Positions 47,101-59,500 of a stretch of DNA of 64,000 nucleotides are shown piece by piece (the first letter of the stretch is position 1; each line of letters starts with the position of its first letter). Origin of the DNA: Dactylellina haptotyla (taxonomy: Eukaryota > Ascomycota > Orbiliomycetes > Orbiliales > Orbiliaceae); assembly GCA_031310005.1 (NCBI GenBank), contig JAQJAX010000011.1, forward strand, positions 124,001 to 188,000. Direction: 5' to 3'. The position numbers and the translations under genes were made by a program. The notes below the pieces were generated by a model, which saw only the letters and a list, made by a program, of their open reading frames with translations, ran no database searches and was not told the DNA's origin.

Positions 47101-48561
47101 AACATAATGTTATCATGTAATTCAACTAATCCCTCCATTTGCACGGTTATCATATTTATCATACATATAATAATAAAAACATATCTAAAATATAATAAAA
47201 ATTATATATTAAATTTAATGATTTATTCCTGTATTCATTCCACTCTTTATCTGGCGAATTTTATTTAAACCTTCCTCATTTAAATGACCCTTTTTTTCCA
47301 TAATTTCGGCTATTATACAAAAATCTTCAAAATATTTATATTTTATACCTAATATTGGATATTTAAAAAAAAATGGTATAATTTTTTGAGTAATATCAGA
47401 AAATTTTGTTACCTTAAATACTATTGCATTGTCGGAATGTTTAAAAACTATTCCACAATTTAAATATTTAACTAAACTTAATATTAATTGTTTATCCCTA
47501 AAATGTTGATTTATTTGAAATACTAATTCAACTGAAAAACCTAATCTATGAGTGTTAGATTTTTTTATTCTCACTAATACACAACCCTCACCGCTAGCGA
47601 ACCCAGATAATCATTGAGGATCAGGTATGAGAATATTATCCACTTTATATTCAGGTCTTTTAATCGGTTTAATTTCAGAAAAAGCTGCTTTAAGTTGATC
47701 AGATAAACCCTTATTCATAGAGGCTTTTATTGCTACAATTTTTCGTAATCCTTCTATAGTTAAATGTTCTTTTAAAAATATTAAATTTAATGCTTGTTTA
47801 AATAATTCATAATCACTTAATTTTTGAGATATTAAAGGATATTTATCAAAATGATCAATAATAAATTTTAAATCTTTTATTGAATTTACACTAAATTGAA
47901 TAGATTGTGCATTGAGTCCCCCTTTACTTATAATTCCCACACCAAGGCTATTTTTAATATATCTTAATAAAGCCTCATCTTTTTGATGTAAATTAATTTG
48001 AAATTTAGGTTTAACAGCTCAACCTACATTAAGTTCTTTATTTTTAATTATAACTAATGTAAAGCAGCCTTCTGCATCAGAAAAACCAGATAAAAATCAA
48101 GGATCAATAATTAAATTTTGTTTTTCACTTTGTGGAGTAGCTATGGAAGAAAATCATTTTACTTTATTATTAAATTGGTTAGACGGAATTTTGACTAGAT
48201 AGTTTTTTTTTAAACCCATTAGAGAATATCTTAATGTATTAATATTTACATAATTTCCATAATCTCTTTGTACTTTTATAGTATTATATACTAATTTAGT
48301 TCCGCGATATTCCATTGCTTTTTCAATTATGAATTGGGTTATTACTATACATGAATTATAAAACCATCAATCATATTTATTTCTAATATGACACAGTACC
48401 AATAAATTTAGGATATTTCCGGAATTTGAAAATTTTTCCCGTTTAGATAATTTTCCTAATAATATTATCATAACAGGAGCAGCACTATCTTGGAAATAAA
48501 GACCTCATGGTCTAGGGGCATCACATTGCAGATATACGTTTTTAAATAAAATATTTAACAT
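44096..48561 (-). CDS. cox2: Cytochrome c oxidase subunit 2, four exons
   Basis: Exons at 48472-48561, 46995-47141, 45575-45703 and 44096-44488 join in frame to 252 residues. It begins MLNILFKNVYLQCDAPRPWG, followed by two membrane helices, then the CuA domain with HQWYWSYQY, RFIITAADVIHSFAVP and the copper ligands in CSEICGILHSSMP (C-x3-C-x3-H-x2-M), ending SIEKFLTWLNEQ. Each exon before an intron ends in U and each intron ends in G (intron 2 ends ...AAATCG). All Trp in the alignment positions are TGA. Introns hold LAGLIDADG, GIY-YIG and LAGLIDADG genes in that order. Confidence 0.96.
44489..45574 (-). mobile_element. Intron 3 of cox2, with LAGLIDADG ORF
   Basis: 1086 bases between SILAEG and HQWYW. 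Its ORF continues the upstream exon frame, as is common for fungal group I introns. Confidence 0.85.
44822..45574 (-). CDS. LAGLIDADG endonuclease fused to cox2 exon 3
   Basis: 251 codons read straight on from cox2 exon 3 (GLLDGPKSFILNYIEK). The first motif is VIVGSLLGDGYANKRS, the second is LALAIFIMDDGGWTKSG, and the end motif is HSSMYYKLGL. This is the LAGLIDADG_2 type, with both acidic residues present, so it is probably active as endonuclease and/or maturase. Several TGA codons are read as Trp. The mature protein probably needs release from the Cox2 N-terminal part. Confidence 0.9.
45704..46994 (-). mobile_element. Group I intron 2 of cox2, with GIY-YIG ORF
   Basis: 1291 bases between KYLNHG and TVIELIW. 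Sense core at 46775-46880 shows GTAATCAGCAGGTAAAAC (Q) and ATCCTCAGAGACTATGCG (R). Confidence 0.85.
45786..46730 (-). CDS. GIY-YIG endonuclease of cox2 intron 2, split at an A tract
   Basis: The N-terminal frame starts at ATG 46730 (MFSSMGRNLFVINSLMFS), has presequence-like SRHYSNLPSL, and stops at 46524. The catalytic frame (about 46520-45786, one TGA Trp) reads KGKPGIYMLTNK, DFYIGQSKNL, LIKYDYSYFSLTILEYC and REQYYFDNLNPVYN, then repeated SEETK/LSEQTK helices and a C-terminal RRAGKFLGASGSTIMKYI DNA-binding helix. The change of frame falls in a run of about twelve A, the same layout as in the rnl GIY gene at 9634. Slippage, mutation and miscall are all possible. Confidence 0.78.
47142..48471 (-). 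mobile_element. Group I intron 1 of cox2, with LAGLIDADG ORF
   Basis: 1330 bases between DSAAPV and QMEGLVELHD. The core element GGAATATCGCGGAAC near 48300 is shared in form with atp9 intron 1 and with the nad6 and nad5 introns. Confidence 0.85.
47215..48471 (-). CDS. LAGLIDADG endonuclease/maturase fused to cox2 exon 1
   Basis: 419 codons continue from cox2 exon 1 without a stop under code 4. The first part translates the intron core (AMEYRGTKLVYNTIKVQRDY), then DPWFLSGFSDAEGCFTLVI (motif 1) and DPQWLSGFASGEGCVLVRI (motif 2), each followed by a LAGLIDADG_1 domain, ending SGMNTGINH. Motif 2 has Gly-Ser where Thr-Asp is common, but both acidic positions (Asp-Ala-Glu and Gly-Glu) need alignment to judge. 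The ORF looks full length. Confidence 0.88.
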
Positions 48562-49153
48562 TTTTAAAGTTTATTATATTTTAGTTAAGTTAATTATTTA
48601 CACTAATTTTTTTATTTCATCCGGGCACGATGATACATAGTGAGCTGTAAGCTATAGTATTAGATAAGAATAATCTTAAGAGTAAAAGTTTTAAGCTATT
48701 TTTTTTTCTATTGGCAATCTTTAAACTAAACAATTAGGGAGATAATAAATAATGCTCATTTTATTAATTAAAAGTGAGTATGCACTATGAAGTAATTTTA
48801 AATTAATTAAAATTTACATCAGGAACAATAACTAAGATTGAATAATAACAAAAAAGATTGAATTATTATAAAGAATTTTAATAACTAAAAAATATTTATT
48901 TTTTTATTTAAGATGACAATGCTTAAAGTGTCGCGTGACTGCTAAGCTAGTGCAGCAGCGTTATTACGGGGAGGGGGAACGCAGCTTGCTGCGGCCTTGT
49001 CGCTATAAAACTAGGAAAAAAAATAATCTTAAAAGTTAATCAGATTTTAGTATATTTTAATTATTAGTAATTTTAGAAATAAATAATTAGTAAATATTCA
49101 TAATATTAATTAAAAATGAGTATATACTATTATTTATATTTTTTCATTTAGTT
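48562..49153. other. Spacer between orf272 and cox2 with GC cluster
   Basis: 48918-49008 is a GC-rich cluster with GCAGCAGCG and ACGCAGCTTGCTGCGG, able to fold as nested stems, inside very AT-rich sequence. The conserved 3' element lies at 48821-48845. No ORF. Confidence 0.55.
48821..48845 (-). promoter_or_regulatory. Conserved 3' element downstream of orf272
   Basis: Sense ATTCAATCTTAGTTATTGTT then CCT. A half copy (ATTCAATCTTTTTTGT) follows at 48848-48863. Confidence 0.6.
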
Positions 49154-49972
49154 TTATTCATTATTATCATTATTATTTGATTTATTTATTTTATTTATCT
49201 TATTTCTTTTTTTATTTATTTCATCAATTGCCTCCTCTATATAATTTTCAGTTTCTGCTAAGTATACGCCATGTATAATCTCTTTATTGTTATTATTATT
49301 ATTTTTTTTCATAATTTCAATATCACAATTTGTATCTTCTACTCTTTTAATTATAAGATCTACTATTTTATTATGATCTTTTTTAATTTTTCTTAATTCT
49401 TCAGAATCTTCATGATTTAAAAAATATTTTTTAGTTATATTCCCTTTAAGAATTTCTTTTGTATTACTTTCCGTAAGAAATTCAACATCAAGCGATGTTT
49501 TTTTTGTAAATTCACTGTCAGAAGGTTTATCTTTTATAGGTCAAGCATAATTACTATCCTTTAAATCGTAATCCTTAGACTCTGTGGATACTTCGCTTGA
49601 ATCGTCATCATCAGGTTCTATCAATTCATTATCGTCTGAATCGTCATCATCAGGTTCTGCCATATAAACTTCAGAATGGATAGATTTATCAGATTCATTA
49701 TCACTATAAAAATTATCATTAGATTCTTCCGAGAAAGAAATTATTAATAAAAAAATAAATAAAATAATATAAGATAAAAGCGTATAGTATGCTCTATAAA
49801 ATTTTGAAGTTGATTGTTTTTTTTGTTTTTGTTTATAAATTTTAATAATAATTAAAATTAAACTTGTAGTAATACCAAATAAGAATAAGAGAAATAATAA
49901 ATTATTATATAAATAATATATTTGTATTGTAATGTAAGGATAAAAATAGTTCATTAAGTTATGTATAATCAT
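49154..49972 (-). CDS. orf272, orphan membrane protein with acidic repeats
   Basis: Its ATG (49972) overlaps the end of nad6 by 14 bases in another frame. 272 residues with one TGA Trp. Two membrane helices near the N-terminus (LLFLLFLFGITTSLILIIIK and LLSYIILFIFLLIISF) precede an acidic stretch with a repeated AEPDDDDSDDNELIEPDDDD, and a Lys/Glu/Asn-rich C-terminus in which VYLAETENYIEEAID echoes VYMAEPDDD. No known family is recognised. The overlap suggests co-transcription and coupled translation with nad6. The acidic tail might bind a basic partner or metal; that is speculation. Confidence 0.7.
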
Positions 49973-51968
49973 TTATAATTTTATTTTGACTTAATCTAGA
50001 GTTTGTAAAAAGTAAAAATGATGCTGTTTTATGTCCTAGTGTTATTATAATAGCTCCAATCATAGCAAGTAAAAGAATGATTGAAGTTATTCATAATCAC
50101 ATAGCATGACTAGTATATAAAATATTCATGACATACACAGAATTTTAATTCTGTTTTATCAGATTTATCTATTAATATAAAATTTAATTATTTATTATTA
50201 ATGGTAGTTTATTTTTCAAATTTTATTTAATCATTCTAAATATGAGATTTGTTTATTATTTATTAAATGACTTGCTAAACTCTTAAATTTATTTATATCT
50301 TTTCATATTCATACCTGCTTTAATATTTATTATTTTTTCCAATCCTTCTTTTGTTCTATGGCCTTTATCTTTCATTATAGAAGCTATTTTACAAAAATTA
50401 GAAAAGTCTAAAGCTTTATTATCATACACAAGATACTTTTTGAATAATGGAATTATTTTTTCAGTTAAGTCATTAAATTTTGTAATTTTAAAATAACCTG
50501 CAGTTTGATTACAATTAATGTAAAATTTTCCACAACCTAAATATTGTACTAACTTTTGTATTAATTATATATCTTTGTAGTGTTAAGTTATTACAAAACT
50601 CAATTTAATAGCTTGCTCCGATCCAGGGAACGGATTGAATATTTATAAATATCTATAAAAACACCCTTCAGCGTTAACGAAAATTTAACTACAGGTTTTA
50701 ATATTTGAGTAAATTTAGGAAATAATTTTTAATTCATCTGATAAACCTAAATTAAATAACACTTTAAGATTAACAATTTTTTATACTCCAAAAAAAGTTT
50801 ATTCTTTATTTTTAATCAAATAAAAGACTTTTTTGAAAAGTTCATAATCTGCCCGTTTTTGAGTTATTAATGAATATTTATCGAAATGATATATTATTAA
50901 CTGTAATTTACTATTACAGTTTGAATTTTATATTGAATATAATTTGATCCAAGTTTATATAATTTTCCAATACCTAAATAATTTTTAATATTTTCTAATA
51001 TTACTTTATCTTTTTCATGTAAACCTATAACAAAACCTAGTATAATTATTCAACCAATTTTCATATATTTTGTTTTATAGATATTAATAATAAAGCATCC
51101 CTCTTTCTCAGTAAACCAGTTAAAAATAGAGAGTTAATAAAATTATTGTTTAATAAGGACCAGTTTGAAATAATTTTTTTTGTATATTAAATTTATTAAA
51201 AAGGATTCTGAATTGATATTTATTTACATAAATCATTAGAACATATCTTAAATGTAATAAGTTATTACAATAATTATCATTTATTCGTTGCTCTTTTACA
51301 ATCGTATTATTTTTAGCATATGTTGATTTAGATACGTGGTATTTCATTTTAGTTTCCACTATCTTTTGATTTATTACCTTATCTGGTTTTTTAGTTCAGT
51401 CACTTACAATTTTTAAATTGTAGATAGGTATCAAAAGCTTTAGAAAGTTCCCGTAATTAGATAATTATAGGCACAATAGTGATTTCCTTAATCACTTAGT
51501 ACCTATAGCCGTCATTTCATTTAATGCTCCCATGTTACTATCTCATTTATCATAGCTACTATGAAAAACACTTTTATATCAAGAAGAATCTTTTATAGTA
51601 AAATTTAAATTTAATGTTATAGTTGAATAAATAATAGCAGAAACAATTAGACCTAAAAACAAACTATTATAATTATCAGAATGTAACTCAGAAATTCTAA
51701 TATTAATTAGCATCAAAGTAAAAAGGAATAATATAGAAACTGCCGAGATATACACTAAAATATAAGATAATCCTATAAAAGACATACCTATTAATAATAA
51801 ATAGCCAGAGATTACTAAAAATAAGAGAATTAGATATAATACAGCTATAATAGGATTTCTAGCTATAATAACAAAAATACCTAATATTATACTAATTACA
51901 CTAATTATGCTTAATCAAATAATTGAATAACCATTAGTATATATTTCTGAATAAATAGCATATAGCAT
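49959..51968 (-). CDS. nad6: NADH dehydrogenase subunit 6, two exons
   Basis: Exon 1 (about 51498-51968) contains [40 protein letters not shown] and [19 protein letters not shown] and ends ...LNEMTAIGT. Exon 2 (49959-50135) reads [20 protein letters not shown], then [16 protein letters not shown], to TAA. Together about 215 residues, normal for this complex I membrane subunit. The frame is also open to an earlier ATG at 52106, which would add 46 residues. The chosen ATG fits family length better. The exon 1 end is set to within a codon. Confidence 0.9.
50136..51497 (-). mobile_element. Group I intron of nad6 with dead LAGLIDADG ORF
   Basis: The core-type element GAAATACCACGTATCTAAAT and GTAAAAGAGCAACGAATAAA lie at 51290-51345. 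The rest (50240-51270) is a decayed LAGLIDADG gene: fragments such as [21 protein letters not shown] survive between many stops. Confidence 0.8.
50240..51270 (-). pseudogene. Decayed LAGLIDADG gene in nad6 intron
   Basis: Recognisable segments on the minus strand include [20 protein letters not shown] and a degraded N-terminal half. Frequent stops and frame changes show it no longer encodes a protein. Confidence 0.7.
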
Positions 51969-52106
51969 ATTATTAAAATTAATGGATAAAGCCAAGTTAC
52001 TTAAAGAGATTATAGATAAGGAAAAAGTACCTGGTACAGTTATAATTAAAATTTTATGTTCGCTCTTAAAAAAAGATATAAAGAAAAATAAGTTTATATA
52101 AACCAT

Positions 52107-52599
52107 AAATCTTACTAATTTAATTGCCTATAATTTAATAAATTATATATTTTTAAATAAAAATATATTTATAAATATACGTAAAAATTATAGATTGGGA
52201 TAAAAAAAAATAGAGGCCGCCTAAAAAGGCGGCCAATGATACGTCGCACGTGACGCATCTTAACGATAGGTTTATATTTGTTATAAAATTTATAATTTAT
52301 AAATTATTTTTGAAACCTAGTCATTTTTAGATTAGCTATAAAAATTATAATATTTAATTAAAATAATTATTATAATAAAGTTAATATATATATTAACTTT
52401 ATAATTATTTAAATATTAAAAAATAAAATATATCATATTAATTTTTTTTTAATAATCCTTATTATAATTTAAATTTAAATAATAAAATATTTAATTTAAA
52501 ATTTATTTAAATTATTAAAATTGATTTAAAACAACCACAGCGGCTTTCACCATTGTAAAAGTGATTTAAAATAAAAAAATTATATTAATAAATATATTA
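52107..52599. other. Spacer with GC hairpins 5' of nad6
   Basis: No ORF. GGCCGCCTAAAAAGGCGGCC at 52215-52234 is a perfect stem followed on the minus strand by a T run; an imperfect palindrome GATACGTCGCACGTGACGCA is at 52238-52259. Confidence 0.6.
52215..52234 (-). terminator. GC hairpin with T run, downstream of nad5
   Basis: An 8-bp stem GGCCGCCT/AGGCGGCC. In minus orientation CTATTTTTTTTT follows. It lies beyond the 3' element at 52600, so it may end the nad4L-nad5 transcript. Confidence 0.55.
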
Positions 52600-52622
52600 G
52601 GAACAACAACAAAGGTTGAATA
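52600..52622 (-). promoter_or_regulatory. Conserved 3' element downstream of nad5
   Basis: Sense ATTCAACCTTTGTTGTTGTT then CC: the consensus copy. Confidence 0.75.
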
Positions 52623-52639
52623 AAAAAAATTTTTTAGAT

Positions 52640-53340
52640 ATCCAGTTTTTTTATGAATAAATATTTATCTTTAAATAAAAAATATTTTTCATAAATTAAA
52701 TATGTTTTCGCAATACTGAGAGAAATATCTAAAAATTTAGCACAATCAGCAAGAGATGCAAAATAACTAACAACTAAACCATTTTCAAATTAAAGATTTA
52801 CGGTAATACTTCTTCGATCAGAATAATATTTATTCAATCATTTTATAAAAAATTTACCATCTTCCTTAATTTATAAATTAGATAGGCCAGCTAATAATCT
52901 AGCAATTTCACCTTGTAAAGCTGATATATCTGCTATTTTATCAGTTTTTTTTTTACAAAATTAGTTGATAATATATTATTCTTCATTTGATCTAAAATTT
53001 TATGCATAACATTAATGTTATCTTCTGTGTAATGTAATCCTTTTTGTCTAAGGTTAATAATAACTTTTCAATCCTTAAATTCATACTATTTTTTACTATG
53101 TCAAACTAATGAGTCAAAAAAAGGGATAATAACATTTATTATGAAATTAATATTTGTAACTCCAATTTGTGAAAGAGATTTAGAGTTTTTACGCCTAAGC
53201 TACTGTTAAGACTCATAACATTACTCTAATTACTATTAGTTTTATACTCACTAGATAAATTAAAAATAAAAATTTTTATAGCTTTCATTAAAGATAAATC
53301 CACTAACAATTGATCTATAGAAAATACAGTAAATAAAATT
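52640..53340 (-). pseudogene. Decayed ORF 3' of nad5, homing-endonuclease-like tail
   Basis: The minus strand reads HKILDQMKNNILSTNFVKKK, ALQGEIARLLAGLSNL and LVVSYFASLADCAKFLDISL separated by stops and frame changes. The last segment resembles the NUMOD-type helix at the C-termini of the window's GIY-YIG proteins and the rnl LAGLIDADG protein. A dead free-standing gene. Confidence 0.5.
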
Positions 53341-53508
53341 ATCACTTTTTTTTACTAAATGAACCCTCACTACCCACAATCCCCTCTAAATAATTATAAA
53401 AATTCAGAATAAATAGAATTTATAACTGTGCTAAACTGTTTAATACCAACTTTAAATAAATTATTTTTTATATTTAAAGTTGAATAGTTTCTATTGCCTA
53501 TTTTTTTT

Positions 53509-56500
53509 TTAAAGGGGATTTTTTAAATGTTTCGTAGAAGTTAAGCTTAATAAAGCAAATAAAATTATAATTATTAAACTTTGATCTACAGCAAAAATAA
53601 ATGGAATTGAAATATAGAAAGTTAAACCAATTAAGATATATAATGCATATGAAGTTATAACACCACCATCAAGTTTAGCAATAAATCTACCAAGAACGTA
53701 TAAACCTTTTTCTAATCCATAAGGCCCGATTAACTCTAATGCCCCTCTATCTAATCCTTTAGTCATTTGACCTCCTAATTTTAAGACAGATCCTGTAACA
53801 TATTTATTATAAAACATTTCTATATAAAATCTTTGGTTAAAAAAGTTAAATATATTATACCCTAATCTAGAATATTTAAAATACATCAAGAATCCTGGTA
53901 AAAACTCAGAAATAACTACTGCAATTAAAGATGCGAGGATTGTACATATAAAAGGTAATAATTTATAAAAAGTTGGAACAGAAAATTCTGCCTCAATAGC
54001 TATTTCGTGAGAAGGATGAATAAAAATACTATTATCTGCAAAGAAATTAGATCCTAATCCTACATAAATATCTTTAGTTATATACCCGAAGAAAATTGAG
54101 AATACAGCTAATATAATTAATGGAAGACTAAGATATATATTACCTTCATGAGCATTTTTGTAAGAATTTAAAGGTCCAAGAGGATTAGCTAAAAAAGTAA
54201 GATATAATACTTTTATTGAGTATAGCGTAGTGAATACAGCTCCAATAGTAGCTATAAAATAAACAGCTGTACTTGAGAAATAATATTGTCCGAAAGAAAG
54301 TTCTAGGATAAGATCCTTTGAGTAGAAACCAGTCATGTACGAGGCTGTCATTGATTTATCATAAATATATAAAAAAATAATACTATTATTTTTTATTTAT
54401 CTAAGTTTATTCATCCCACATTTTATTTTTATGATATTTTCGATCCCTTCCTCTCTTAGATGTTATTGAGTATTCATAAGCTTAACTACTTTACATCAAT
54501 CAATATAATATTTTTTTTACTCCCTATATAGAATATTTATCAAAGAAAGATATTATTTTTTCACTAATATCGGATAATTTATTTACAAAAAAATCTCCAA
54601 CCAAACCTCCATTTATTTGTTTATTCTTCCCACAACTAAAATAATCTATAAAATTAACAATAAGTTGTTTATCTCGAGTATGTTGAGTAATTTGTAATAC
54701 TAATTATACCTGAAGGCCTATTTTATAGAATCATGATTTTTTAATTATAACGTATATAGATCCTTCTCCTGACATAAATCCTGCTACTCAATTAGGATAA
54801 GTAATTATTTTATTTATAATTAAGGGTCTTACAGCTGGAATTATATTAGTAAAATATAATTTTAAGTTTTCTGGTAATTTTTTATTATTCATCATTAGTT
54901 TTATTCCTACTATTTTATTTAAACCTTCTATTGTTAAATGTTATTTTTGTTTTATTAATTTAAATGCTTGTTTAAATAATAGATAGTTAAATCATTTTTA
55001 TGAAATTAAAGGATATTTATTAAAATGAGTAATTATTATTTCTAAATCTGCGATTGTATTAACAGAATATCGTATAACATTTCTATTAGAATAACAAAAT
55101 ATATTTCCTATTCCACCAAATAAATTTTAATTTTTTCTAAAAATACTTGATCTTTAGAGTGAAGACTAATTTGAAAAACGCCACTAACTGTATAACCTGC
55201 TTTATATTTTAGATTTTTTCTTACATTTAGAAAAAAGTTAGATTCACCATAAGAAAATCCTGTAATAAATCAAAGACTGAGTAAAGGCATAATAAAAATA
55301 TCATTAATATAAAAATTGTACAATGTAAATAAAGTTTATCACGTAAATATATACCATAAGTATATTATATATAAATAATTTTATAGGATTACTTTATAAA
55401 TTCTATAATATATTATTTGAAATGAAAGGAGTCAATTTTGATAATTTATTTTTAAATTCTTTAGAATATACATTATACACAGAAATAAAAATTTTGTGTA
55501 AACCACCGTCTATTCGTTGTTCTTTTACAGACTTTATAAAGCCTAATTTAGATTCGCGGTAATTCATTATTATTTTGCAATAAATTTTCTGATTTATTAC
55601 CATACACCAATAATTACTTGGTTCACTTAGATAGCTAGGTATCAGAAACTTTAGATATTCCCCGAAATTTGATGGTTGTTCCCACAGAAGCAATTTCCCA
55701 AAAAGCTCAGCAGGAAATGCAACTAAACTAAGAGAAGCTATTACCATTACTGAATAAGTTAATGGTAAAATTGCACGTAATCCACCATATTTACGGAAAT
55801 CTTGATTATCAGCCATAGCGTGAATAACACTACCAGCACCAAGGAATAGTAAAGCTTTATAGACACTTAATGTAAAAATTTTACAATTAAATTTTAAGGT
55901 TATCAGGTAAATTAACAAGCTGTTTTTTATTAAGTTTAAATGAAGACCCTTTTATATTTTAGTACTTCCTTTACTTAAAGATAAAGCATAATTTACATTA
56001 TATAATTATTGAACTATCTTATTATATGTTATAATAGGTGCTCATTTAACAGATGAAACACCTCCATTAGAAAACCTAGTAATATAATTTGGTTTAAGTG
56101 CTATATTAGAATTTAAAGTAAAACTAGTAAAAGTTTTACAAAAAACTTTTGTAAAACACCTCCTCTAGATTTGTCATTTAGTATTGTATCAAAAGAATAA
56201 TGGATTTTACAATTATTTTTGTCATTAACCTTATCAATTCCAATAATAATAGTATTATTTATTAATATCGTTTCAAATAAATTTAAATTAAATAAATAAT
56301 AATTGTTTAGTATACTTACAAAAGTAAAATTACATACAATATAGGTGATAATTTAATATTAAATTATACATTTACATATATAATTAGTACTAAATTAAAT
56401 ATATTATCGCGCGTTGCGCGATAATATATTTTAAAAACATCTTTCGATATTGGTTAGACCATATCATAATATTAATACTAATACATTTTGACGTATGGTC

Positions 56501-59500
56501 GTTGAGGAGTTATAAACTTTCCTGCTGATTGTTTTTTAAACTAATTTAAAATATGTTCCAGCATATAGTCAAATTTTACATGCACTCTGTAATCTTTAAT
56601 GCATGATTAACAAGATGGAAAAGGGCTACATTATACGAAGATAAACCTACCGCAATTACCATCATACCAAGTTGTGACATTGTTGAATAGGCAATAACTT
56701 TTTTTATATCTTGTTGGAATAAACCAATTAAAGAGCTAAATACTGTAGTTAAAGCTCCTATTCATAAACATAACAATAGTGCAGTGCTACTATATTCAAT
56801 TAATGGGGAACTACGCATAAGTAGGTAAACACCAGCTGTTCATTTATTTTTAATATTTTACTAGATGAAAAAAAATAACATACCTTAAATTTCTCTAAGG
56901 ATCTATATATATTAAATTACCCTCATTTTCATGAGGGATTAGACTATATCTTTAACTTTTAACTCTATTTTACCTAGAAAACATATATATTTATTTTTAC
57001 TTAAATTCAGATCTTAGTTCTCTTATTAATGTTTTTGTTACATTAATATTTTTCCAATCACCATTCAATACTTTAACTCTGTATATACTAAGAAATTATT
57101 TTTGAGTATAATGCCTAGTTATTAATAATTTATCATGATCACTTAAATTTGAATTATTTAAGTTAAAATAAGATCTTCTATTAGGGTTATTTAAATTTAA
57201 AGCTTCCAGACGATCCGCTATATTTTTAATTTCGGTATCAAATGAATCATTTACAATATATTGGGAATAGTTAGGAGAATAGTTATTCCCATGAGAATGG
57301 TAATTACCATAAAGTAAAGCAGGATCAATGTTAGGGTACCACTCTGGTTATGAAAGCCACTTCCAGGTTGTAAATTACCAGAATTTTGAAAAAAACCTGC
57401 TTGACCACCTATATTTGGGTCCATAAATGTTTCATAAGCAAAGTAATCATATAAATTATATTTCAGTAAAAATAAAAATTCAGGGTTAAGATACAATAAA
57501 TAAAAAGCACAAATGAAAAAGTGTAAATTGAATTGAATAGTTAAACCAGAATAATTAAACAGTAATAAATCATATAATTTAACTAAAAGTTTTTTAAACT
57601 TAGAGAAAATTATAATCAGTAAAAAGTAAGGAAAAGATATAAATAAAAAGAACAGGAAAATATCTATAGTTTGTAAATTTGTAAAAATGAAGACACAGGT
57701 TATTAAACAATTGTTATTTTAATATAAAAATATTAAATTATTTATTTTATTAGTTAAATTGTACATAAATTAAAATTTTAAAAATAAAAAGAGAGTTAAA
57801 AGTTAATTTGCGTATAGTCTTTGAGGAACCAACGCGCGCATAAAAAATTTTTAATTTATTAAAAATTTTAACGCGCGCGACGATAATTATATATCTGTTG
57901 TTTCCTGCTGATTGTCCATTGTAATCATCTTTAATTTTATTACTATAAATTTAAACGAAAGTTTTAGGATTTACCAGCATATAACAAATTTTGTTTGTTA
58001 ATTTCACAATTAACATAGGCAACAACACTGTGTTTTATTCTAAAATCCCGTAACAAGGATGCAATTTTTTATTTATTTTAGAACTTAAAAAACGTTTATA
58101 AGTTACCATGGTTGCAGCATGAATCAACGCAGAAACTGGAGTTGGCTTATAAATGTTGATTTTTAATATAATACATTAAAAATGCTCAGTTATTTACACA
58201 ACTGATCGGACTATATCTTTATATAATTTTCTCTAATCTATTTAATTTTTTTTTATATATAATTAAAAGATTTAATTCTTTATTTGTCAAATGTTTTTTA
58301 TTCTTTATTAACAAATAACTTTTTTTTCAATTTAAATATATTATAGATTTTTTAGTTTTTAAAGGATAAAGATTAAAATATTTAATTATTATAGATAAAT
58401 TAGTTGTATTAACAGTAACATTACAAAGACCAAATTCATAATAAATTTTACCTTTCAATATTTCAGCTAAATATTTAATTTGATCATAATTATCATTTTT
58501 TTGAATTAAAATATAATTAATATTAGCTGAAATGTTTTCTTCAGGTTTATTATTAATAGTCAATATAAAACAACCTATAGCATCTGTATATCCACATAAT
58601 CAAGTATTTAATGTATTAGGTTTATTAATATTTTCTGAATAAACAATGCTAGTTTCATATTTTTATTGAATGCTGTTGATCATAATTTAAATTGTTCTTT
58701 ATTGGAATTTAAAAATAGATTACCATTTATAATTGAAATTAAATTTAATAACCCATTTTTATCTTTTATTTTTTAACAATGATTATTATTTATTTTGTCT
58801 TGAATTCTCAAATATTTATTTTTTATTAATAAAAAATAAATATTGAGTATCTTGAGATAAATGTACTATTTTAAACACTAAATCCCCCAGACTTTGTAAT
58901 TAAAAATAATACTTTTCCTTCTAAAACCCTATAAATAAAAATTTAAATAAATTATATTTTAAATTATATACTTCACGTATAGTCTCTGAGGATCCTAAAT
59001 TTTGTGTAACATTATATTCATTATAGTAAGAAAATAATTAATAAAGTTTCCTGCAGGTTGTCCCTCACTTTGGATTTTTCCTAACAAGAAATAGCTCTTG
59101 AGTGGACCAAAACTTAAACCAGGATGTTCTTGCATACAGTGAAGTTTAGGGAGAGCCCTTAGACCCTCCATCGCCATAGGAAGCCAGACGTGAAGACCCA
59201 GCTGAGAACTTTTAGCCATTGCACCAATTAATAAACAAATACATATTAAAGTTACAACATTTTCACTAATATATGGAGCTAATGAAAATACAGTTGAGTA
59301 ATCGATATTACTAAATGCTCAAATCATTGCGAACATACCAATTGTTAAGAAACAATCACCTACTCTATTTGTTAATAATGCAGAAATAGAGCTTTGATTT
59401 GCGGCTATTCTAGTATATCAAAAATTTACTAGAAGATAAGAACAAACCCCAACCAAACCTTAAAATAAAAATACTGTAAAATATATATTTTACATAAGTT

